NCBI GenBank assembly: GCA_038146925.1
Contig: JAYQSP010000006.1
Location: 310,001-374,000, forward strand
DNA length: 64,000 bases
Direction of reading: 5' to 3'
From: UBA830 sp038146925
Lineage (GTDB): Bacteria > Pseudomonadota > Alphaproteobacteria > MPNO01 > UBA830
Positions 55,408-61,802 of this stretch are shown here, one piece after another (position 1 is the stretch's first letter; the number at the start of each line of letters is the position of its first letter). The translations under genes and the position numbers were made by a program. The notes below the pieces were generated by a model that saw only the letters and a list, made by a program, of their open reading frames with translations, had not been told where the DNA came from and made no database searches.

Positions 55408-55992
55408 CTACTTCAGTCCGTCTTCGCCAACCATTTCGTCGGTCGTCAGACCGCCGACGCGAGGGAACGGGCGGCCGGAATCAGTCACCGAAATCGCGAC
55501 GAGAATTTCATTGGCTCGCGGCGCATCCGCGAGGCGCACTTCCATGCCGTCGAAATGGCTGCGCACATAGGCCGCGTCCTTGTGGCCCAGCGGGATGTCG
55601 ATCGGCGTGCCGGGACCGCCAAGCTTCTTGACCGACGGCACCAGTGCCGCGCCTTTTTCGACTTCCTTCCGCAGCGGCGCGCCCAGCCTCGGGTGAAGGA
55701 TCGCGGCAGCGTGTTCCCATTCGCCGTTCTCGCCGACTATGGCGGCTTTGCCGTAGCTTTCAGCCTCTTCCGGCTTGATACCCAGCGCCTCGACACACAT
55801 TTTGCCCAGCATTTCCCCCAGCTCCGCACCGATATCCATCAGCTCCGTCAAGTCTTCTTCATATTTTCCGGCAAACGGGTTCTCGATCACGGCCAGCGCC
55901 GCGGCTTTCCGTGTCGGCGGATTTACGTCCCTGCCGATATCCTGGCGGGTTTCCTCGACAATGACGGATGTTTTGCGGATGTTGGCTGGCAT
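55408..55992 (-). CDS. 'Amino acid synthesis' family protein (PF06684-type), copy 1
   Basis: The 194-residue protein belongs to a small family labelled amino-acid synthesis protein but without a confirmed role. Recognisable segments are NPFAGKYEEDLTELMDIGAE near 38-57, SYGKAAIVGENGEWEHAAA near 79-97, and AYVRSHFDGMEVRLADAPRA near 141-160. It is convergent with the enamidase (ten bases) and divergent from the molybdenum hydroxylase at 56154. The second copy lies at 58628, so the family brackets that hydroxylase gene. The function is unknown. Confidence 0.85.
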   Translation of the reverse strand: MPANIRKTSVIVEETRQDIGRDVNPPTRKAAALAVIENPFAGKYEEDLTELMDIGAELGEMLGKMCVEALGIKPEEAESYGKAAIVGENGEWEHAAAILHPRLGAPLRKEVEKGAALVPSVKKLGGPGTPIDIPLGHKDAAYVRSHFDGMEVRLADAPRANEILVAISVTDSGRPFPRVGGLTTDEMVGEDGLK

Positions 55993-56153
55993 GGCGCGCT
56001 CCCGGAAGTTTCAAATCGTTTGTGTACATACGATGTTTATGCGCCAGACGCTCTGTGTCAATAGCATCGCAATGCGGTTTCTTTGACGGATTGCGTGCAT
56101 ACTCCTCTCTGCTAAATTGATCGAAATTAACCCTCATCAGAGAGCCTGAAGAC
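55993..56153. promoter_or_regulatory. Divergent promoter region with TGTACA core
   Basis: The 161 bases between the AA_synth-type gene and the molybdenum hydroxylase contain GTGTACATAC near 56022-56031, built around a TGTACA palindrome that resembles GntR-type operators in style. No regulator gene is adjacent. This is only suggestive. Confidence 0.3.
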
Positions 56154-58496
56154 ATGCCCGACGACGCCGTTCTGGATACCCTAAAATTCGGCATTGGCCA
56201 GCCGGTCCTACGGACCGAAGACCCGAAACTGTTGACCGGCCGCGGCGAATATACCGACGATTACAATGCGGAGGGTCAGGGATACTGCGCCTTCGTCCGA
56301 TCTCCCGTCGCCCACGGCAATATCACCGGCATCGATACGTCGGCCGCGGAGGGGGCCGAAGGCGTAATCGCCGTCATCACGGGCCAGGATCTGCGAGATG
56401 CGGGCGTGAAGGACATACCCTGCCCGATCAGCGTCAAAAGCCGCGACGGTTCCGCCGCGGTGGTACCGCCGCGGCCCTCTCTCGCCGTCGGACAGGTGAA
56501 GCATGTCGGCGACCCGGTCGTCGCCGTGATCGCGGACACTGCCGCCCAGGCGCGCGACGCCGCGGAAATGGTGATACTCGATATCGAAAACCTTCCCGCC
56601 GTTGCCGATCCGGTTGCGGCGGAAAAAGACGGGGCGCCGCAGGTCTGGGAACAGGCGCGGGGCAATACCTGCCTCGATTTCCAGTGGGGCGACGACGAGG
56701 CTGTGGAAAAAGCCTTTGCCGAGGCCGCGCATGTGACGAAAGTCGAACTGACCAACACCCGCGTCGTGGTCAGTGCCATGGAACCGCGCGCGACCGTCGC
56801 TGAATACGATTCCGGCACGGAGAAATTTACGCTGCATGTCGGCACACAGGGCGTCGCCGGCTATCGGGGCGCCATGTGCAACATGCTGGGCGTCGAGCCC
56901 GACAAGATGCGCATCATTTCAAAGGAAGTCGGCGGCTCCTTCGGCATGAAGGGCAGCGCCTTCAACGAGGCGATCGTGGCCCTGCATGCCGCCCGCAAGC
57001 TTGGCCGCCCCGTGAAATGGTCAGCCGACCGGTCGGAGAGCTTCCTGTCCGATCATCACGGCCGCGCCATGACCTTCGAGCTTGGTCTCGCGCTGGACAA
57101 GGACGGCAATTTCCTGGCGCTGCGCGTCGACGGCGTCGGCGACATGGGCGCCTATCTGACCGCGATGGGGCCGTGGCCGGCGACGATGGTGACCAGCCGC
57201 AACATCATTAGCGTCTACAAGACGCCGGCGATTTCCTACAACGCGAAATGCATCTTCACCAACACCGTGCCGACCGGTCCCTATCGCGGCGCCGGGCGTC
57301 CGGAATCTAAATTTTTCCTCGAGCGCCTGATCGACAAGGCGGCGGAGGAAATGGGCATCGACCGCGTGGAGTTGCGCCGCCGCAACATGATCAGCCCCGA
57401 CATGCTGCCGCATGCGACACCGGTCGATCTGACATACGATTCCGGCGAATTCGAGACCATCATGGATATGTGCCTCGACCGTGCCGATTACGCCGGTTAC
57501 GCGGATCGCAAAAAAACATCGGAAGCTGCCGGCAGGATCCGAGGCATCGGCGTCGCGCCGTATCTGGAAACCACGGCCGGTCCGGGTACCGAGCTTGCCG
57601 ATATCCGGTTTGAAGACGACGGCTCCGTCACGCTGGTAACCGGCAACAAGGATTTTGGCATGGGCCACGCGACGCCGTTCGCGCAGGTCCTCTCGGCCCA
57701 GCTCGGCATACCGTTCGAAGCCATCAATCTGGTGCAGTACGACTCCGACGAGATGAACCCCGGCGCCGGTGGCTCCGGCGGGTCGCGGTCGATGATCGCC
57801 GCCAGCGGCGCGATCATCGAATGCGCCGAGACCATCGTCGATAACGGCAAGAAGCTGGCCGGTCACGTGCTGGAAGCCGCGGTCGAAGACATCGAATTCG
57901 CCGACGGCGTGTTCACGGTCGCCGGCACCGACCGCAATATCGGCATCATGACCCTGGCCGAAAAAGCCCGAGAACTGGGCGGCGCAGGCGGCCTGCCCGA
58001 TGATCTGTCGCACAAGGTCAACCACAACACCGCGCCGATCAGCTTCCCCAACGGCTGCCATGTGGCCGAGGTCGAGATCGATCCCGACACGGGCGTCGTC
58101 GCCATCGACCGCTACACCGTGGTCGACGATTTCGGCGTCGTCGTTAACCCTCTGATCGTCGAGGGCCAGGTGCATGGAGGTATCGCCCAGGGGATAGGCC
58201 AGGTGCTGGCGGAGGATGCGATCTACGATGAGGACGGTCAGCTAGTGACCGGTACCTATCTGGATTACCAGCTACCCCGCGCCGACGACATCGCGCATAT
58301 CGATTTCACCACCCACGCCGTGCCGTGCAAGACGAACCCGTTGGGCGTGAAAGGCTGCGGCGAAGCCGGCAACGGCGGCTCGTACCCGGTAATCTACAAC
58401 GCCATCATGGACGCGCTCGACGGCAACAGCGGCAAGGAACTGGGCATTCCCGCGACCCCGCACCGGATCTGGCAGGCGTTGCAGGCACAGGGGTAG
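56154..58496 (+). CDS. Molybdenum hydroxylase large subunit (CoxL/XdhB-like)
   Basis: The 780-residue protein is a molybdopterin-binding subunit of the xanthine dehydrogenase family, which hydroxylates N-heterocycles or aldehydes with water as oxygen source. Visible parts are LRTEDPKLLTGRGEYTDD near 19-36, GGSFGMKGSAFNEAIVALHA near 261-280, and the catalytic glutamate in LGVKGCGEAGNGGS near 729-742. No iron-sulfur or FAD subunit gene is next to it. It lies between the two AA_synth-type genes. A nicotinate-like substrate is inferred only from the cluster. Confidence 0.87.
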   Translation: MPDDAVLDTLKFGIGQPVLRTEDPKLLTGRGEYTDDYNAEGQGYCAFVRSPVAHGNITGIDTSAAEGAEGVIAVITGQDLRDAGVKDIPCPISVKSRDGSAAVVPPRPSLAVGQVKHVGDPVVAVIADTAAQARDAAEMVILDIENLPAVADPVAAEKDGAPQVWEQARGNTCLDFQWGDDEAVEKAFAEAAHVTKVELTNTRVVVSAMEPRATVAEYDSGTEKFTLHVGTQGVAGYRGAMCNMLGVEPDKMRIISKEVGGSFGMKGSAFNEAIVALHAARKLGRPVKWSADRSESFLSDHHGRAMTFELGLALDKDGNFLALRVDGVGDMGAYLTAMGPWPATMVTSRNIISVYKTPAISYNAKCIFTNTVPTGPYRGAGRPESKFFLERLIDKAAEEMGIDRVELRRRNMISPDMLPHATPVDLTYDSGEFETIMDMCLDRADYAGYADRKKTSEAAGRIRGIGVAPYLETTAGPGTELADIRFEDDGSVTLVTGNKDFGMGHATPFAQVLSAQLGIPFEAINLVQYDSDEMNPGAGGSGGSRSMIAASGAIIECAETIVDNGKKLAGHVLEAAVEDIEFADGVFTVAGTDRNIGIMTLAEKARELGGAGGLPDDLSHKVNHNTAPISFPNGCHVAEVEIDPDTGVVAIDRYTVVDDFGVVVNPLIVEGQVHGGIAQGIGQVLAEDAIYDEDGQLVTGTYLDYQLPRADDIAHIDFTTHAVPCKTNPLGVKGCGEAGNGGSYPVIYNAIMDALDGNSGKELGIPATPHRIWQALQAQG

Positions 58497-58507
58497 TAGG
58501 GATTAAC

Positions 58508-58615
58508 TCCCCCTCTCCCGAGCTCTCTCCCCGATAGGGCGATGGGACCTCGTGTGCCGGTCTGGCGCAACTTCAATCCACTCCCCCCTCGGGGGGAAGG
58601 TCAGGGAGAGAGGGA
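58508..58615. repeat. Dispersed GC-rich palindromic element, copy 3
   Basis: Intergenic element with arms around CCCCCTCTCCCGAGCTCTC and GGGGGGAAGGTCAGGGAGAG, related to the copies at 8416, 41604 and 60144. It lies between the convergent molybdenum hydroxylase and AA_synth-type genes and could serve as a terminator. Confidence 0.65.
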
Positions 58616-58627
58616 AACAAGCTCCCT

Positions 58628-59257
58628 CTACCGCAACCCGTCTTCGCCGACAACGTCCTCGTCCTTCAGGCCTCCAGAACGCGAATAGATCCTCGGCGCA
58701 TTCGACATCGACTGGATCCAGACGATTTCATTGGCGCGCGGGGCGTCGTTGATCGAACACACCACCGTGTCGAAATGCGACCGCACATAAGCGGCATTGG
58801 CATGGGCGATGGGCACGTCGATGGTGCATCCAGGGCCGCCAACCTTTTTCGTGGACGGCACGATGGCGGCGGATTTTTCCATCAGCTGACGCATGCCGTA
58901 TCCGCCGGGTTCATGCCACAGCGCCGCGTGTTCCAGCTCGCCGTTTTCGCCGACGATGGCCGCCTTGCCGTAGGCAACGATGGCGTCCGCGCCGCCCATC
59001 ACGGCCATCAGCTTCTTGGACATTTCGATGCCCATAGGTTTCAGCTGCTCCATCAGTGGCAGGATGTCTTCGACGTATTGCCCGGCATAGGGATTATGCG
59101 TAACCGCAGCGATATATCCTTTCAGCTGCGGCGTCTCCGCCGGCGGGCCGAACTCGTGCAGCACTTCTTCTACATGCATCACGAATTTCCGGACTTTCAC
59201 CAGATCACCGAAATCGCCTCCGGCCGTCGTCTCCACCGCAATTCTTCCGTCATCCAT
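58628..59257 (-). CDS. 'Amino acid synthesis' family protein (PF06684-type), copy 2
   Basis: The 209-residue protein is a paralogue of copy 1 at 55408, with matching blocks such as HNPYAGQYVEDILPLMEQL near 54-72, YGKAAIVGENGELEHAALWH near 95-114, and ANAAYVRSHFDTVVCSINDA near 153-172. It is the last gene of the minus-strand operon formed by the molybdenum hydroxylase at 61799, the reductase, the UPF0280 protein and this gene. It begins 15 bases after the UPF0280 stop. Two diverged copies in one cluster suggest a required but unknown step. Confidence 0.85.
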   Translation of the reverse strand: MDDGRIAVETTAGGDFGDLVKVRKFVMHVEEVLHEFGPPAETPQLKGYIAAVTHNPYAGQYVEDILPLMEQLKPMGIEMSKKLMAVMGGADAIVAYGKAAIVGENGELEHAALWHEPGGYGMRQLMEKSAAIVPSTKKVGGPGCTIDVPIAHANAAYVRSHFDTVVCSINDAPRANEIVWIQSMSNAPRIYSRSGGLKDEDVVGEDGLR

Positions 59258-59272
59258 TTGTTTGCTTCCTTC

Positions 59273-60136
59273 TCAGTTGGCCGTTTCCGGCAGGGCGGCC
59301 GGCACATCGCCGATTGCCCAGATTTCGTTTTTCAATACCAGCACTGCGGCGGAAATGAGTCCAGCATCGCGCATGCGGGCCGCCGTTTCCATCCCGTTCC
59401 CCAGCGCTTCTTCCACGGCGGCAGCGTCCAGGGTGCCGACATTTACCGTCACCAGACGGTCTCCAAGGTCGGTCTGATCATCCTGCGCCGATGCCGGCTC
59501 CTTATCGACGGCCGGGTGATAGGTATCGACTGCATTGGCGATCAGCGTCGCGGCGACGTCTGCCGATGCCGCATTTTCCGCCAGCACCGTCACCGCGTCC
59601 GCGATCCCAAGCGACCAGCTGCGCCCCTGCCAGCCGCTCGTCGCCACCCCGCGCACAGGCCGGTCGAACGTCAGTTCCGCTGTCCCGTCGATGGCCGGCC
59701 GAAAAAGCTGGCCGACGATTCCGAGCCGCAGCGTCTGTCCCGGCGTCAGATATATGGCGATATCGCCGGAGTTGTTGATATAGGCCTTGTCCAGCGACCG
59801 GCCGTCGACCAGCGCTGTCATGACCTCGTCGGCAACGGACCCTGCCACTGCCGCCATCGGCGTCACGAAGGTGTCGCGATGGGGCCACACGGCATCCAGC
59901 ATGCGGATCGCCGTCGGACCCGACACGCCCGGGCGCGGATCGCGAACCGGTCGGCGCAGGACCGCCAGTTCCTCCACCAGTTCGGTCAAAACAGTCTCGA
60001 ACCGGGACCGCGCCTGACGATAGGCCGCACCGATTTCCTGCCGGTCGCCGAAGGCCTCAATCACCAGATCGATCGGCCCGTGCTGCAAATGCAGCCGGCG
60101 CCCGTCGGGCAAAAGCGATACCTGGGGGACGTTCAA
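59273..60136 (-). CDS. UPF0280-family protein (ApbE superfamily)
   Basis: The 287-residue protein matches UPF0280, a family that established classifications place in the ApbE (FAD:protein FMN transferase) superfamily. Segments include LLPDGRRLHLQHGPIDLVIE near 8-27, AVAGSVADEVMTALVDGRS near 96-114, and YINNSGDIAIYLTPGQ near 119-134, the last like the ApbE nucleotide-site loop. ApbE attaches flavin covalently to proteins. It lies downstream of a 6-hydroxynicotinate-reductase-like gene whose E. barkeri relative carries a covalently bound flavin, so a dedicated flavinylation role is plausible but untested. Confidence 0.82.
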   Translation of the reverse strand: MNVPQVSLLPDGRRLHLQHGPIDLVIEAFGDRQEIGAAYRQARSRFETVLTELVEELAVLRRPVRDPRPGVSGPTAIRMLDAVWPHRDTFVTPMAAVAGSVADEVMTALVDGRSLDKAYINNSGDIAIYLTPGQTLRLGIVGQLFRPAIDGTAELTFDRPVRGVATSGWQGRSWSLGIADAVTVLAENAASADVAATLIANAVDTYHPAVDKEPASAQDDQTDLGDRLVTVNVGTLDAAAVEEALGNGMETAARMRDAGLISAAVLVLKNEIWAIGDVPAALPETAN

Positions 60137-60143
60137 ATTTTTT

Positions 60144-60250
60144 CTCCCCTCTCCCTAGCCCTCTCCCCGGCGGGGCGAGAGGACATGTCGTCCCGGAAGT
60201 TCCCATCTCGGGTCCCCTCCACCCCCGGTGAGAGGGCTAGGGAGAGGGGG
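60144..60250. repeat. Dispersed GC-rich palindromic element, copy 4
   Basis: A near-palindromic element with arms CCCTCTCCCTAGCCCTCTC and GAGAGGGCTAGGGAGAGGG, the most symmetric copy in the window. It lies between the UPF0280 gene and the reductase gene, inside what is otherwise a same-strand operon, so it may lower read-through or affect mRNA stability. Confidence 0.75.
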
Positions 60251-60269
60251 AAAAAAGACATCTCGCCGC

Positions 60270-61802
60270 CTACGTATCTTCCAGCGCCATCCGCTCGGCC
60301 AGCGGCCAGGGATTGTTGCCCTGCCATGCCATGGGCTGAACCCCGTGCAGACCGCCTTCGCGCATTACATCGGCCAGCGGCTTGATGTGATCTTCGTAGC
60401 CCCCCAGAGCAAGATATTCTTCGCGTGACATCGAGAATTCGATGGGGGCGACCAGTGCCGGAGTCGGCACGTAGCCGAACGAATTGTCGGGCATGCGCAG
60501 CACGTCGACCATCACAGTGATGCCCCCGCCCGGCCAGACGTAGACCGGTGCGCCGCCGCAGGTCACGCGGGTGCGCAATTCGCGGACAGAGCGCGTCAGC
60601 AGGACCGGATTCACGGTGACCCCGGCGCGCAGGCTTCCTCCTGCGCCGCCCATGAACATGACGGTGCTCAGCGCCGGTTCGCAGTTCTCCGCGATCCGGT
60701 CGACCGACACGGCGAGATCCGCCGGCATCTCCGCCGGCACCGGTTTCAGATCGTCATCGAGAATGAAATAGGCCTGGTCCTCGCCCGTGGTGCTGACCAT
60801 CAGAAGGCGCAGTCCCGGCCAGGCGACCTCGGGGTCAATGCTCTCGATGATCGACAGCGGTTCGGTAATATCCGTTCCGCCCCAGCCTGCGCCTGGCTCG
60901 GCCACCTGGAAGTAACGGCCGGGCGTCGACCGCCGGCCGCGCACACGTATGCCCGCGGGCGGCATGTCGAGGAACTTGCCCGACTGGTGTTCCGACAGCA
61001 CGCCTGTGATGTGATCGTCGACCACGATAACCTCGTCCGCGTGTCCATGCCATTGCAGAGCGAACATCCCGATGGTCGCCGACCCGCAGCCGACACGCAT
61101 GCGTTCTTCCTGATTCTCGTCGATGATCGGTGGCTTACCGGCCTGCACGGTCAGCGTCGCGCCGCCGTCGATGGTCATTTCCACCGCATCCTTGTTGCAC
61201 AGCGACAGCATCGCCTGACAGGTGATGTTGCCTTCCTTCTTGCTGCCGCCGGTCAGGTGGTGCACGCCGCCCAGCGCCAGCATCTGCGAGCCGTATTCGG
61301 CGGTCGTCACATGGCCGATCTGCTCGCCCCGCACACGTACGGGCGCCGATTCCGGTCCGATATAGCGATCCGTGTCGATCTTCACCTTCACGCCGCAATA
61401 GCTGAACACGCCTTCTGACACGACGGTCACCATGTCGACGCCGTGATGTTCGGACGACACGATGAACGGCGCCGGCTTGTAATCCGGATAGGTCGTGGTC
61501 GCGCCGATACCGGTAATGAACGAAGGCGACTGGAAATTGAGCGACCCGTCCCAGTCTTCCTGTTCCGGCAGGAACGGCACCAGATCGCCGTTTTCGTCGG
61601 AAATCTGCTGGGTAACGATCACCGGATCGGTGCGCGTCAGTTTGCCGCCCACGTTTCCATAGCGGCTGCAGGCACCGGTTTTTTCCGGACGTATCCGGCA
61701 CAGCACCGGACACGCATCGCAGGTGATGACGCCGTCGTCCTTCGCTTCGTCGGCCTTGTTTTCCGAACAGACGTCGGCGTTGCCCTTGGATTGTTCGCTC
61801 AT
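60270..61802 (-). CDS. 6-hydroxynicotinate reductase-like iron-sulfur flavoprotein
   Basis: The 510-residue protein is related to the proteobacterial genes recognised as 6-hydroxynicotinate reductase. A four-cysteine iron-sulfur motif CDACPVLCRIRPEKTGAC places C28, C31, C35 and C45 near the N-terminus; other cysteines occur in TCQAMLSLC and RVGCGSATIG. The E. barkeri enzyme reduces 6-hydroxynicotinate to 1,4,5,6-tetrahydro-6-oxonicotinate and carries covalent flavin plus several Fe-S clusters. The product is the substrate of enamidase, encoded at 54207. It overlaps the molybdenum hydroxylase gene by four bases. Confidence 0.82.
   Translation of the reverse strand: MSEQSKGNADVCSENKADEAKDDGVITCDACPVLCRIRPEKTGACSRYGNVGGKLTRTDPVIVTQQISDENGDLVPFLPEQEDWDGSLNFQSPSFITGIGATTTYPDYKPAPFIVSSEHHGVDMVTVVSEGVFSYCGVKVKIDTDRYIGPESAPVRVRGEQIGHVTTAEYGSQMLALGGVHHLTGGSKKEGNITCQAMLSLCNKDAVEMTIDGGATLTVQAGKPPIIDENQEERMRVGCGSATIGMFALQWHGHADEVIVVDDHITGVLSEHQSGKFLDMPPAGIRVRGRRSTPGRYFQVAEPGAGWGGTDITEPLSIIESIDPEVAWPGLRLLMVSTTGEDQAYFILDDDLKPVPAEMPADLAVSVDRIAENCEPALSTVMFMGGAGGSLRAGVTVNPVLLTRSVRELRTRVTCGGAPVYVWPGGGITVMVDVLRMPDNSFGYVPTPALVAPIEFSMSREEYLALGGYEDHIKPLADVMREGGLHGVQPMAWQGNNPWPLAERMALEDT

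Noticed and set aside
8416..60250. CRISPR-like repeats
   Set aside because: The repeated GC-rich elements are far apart single palindromes, with no regularly spaced direct repeats or cas genes.
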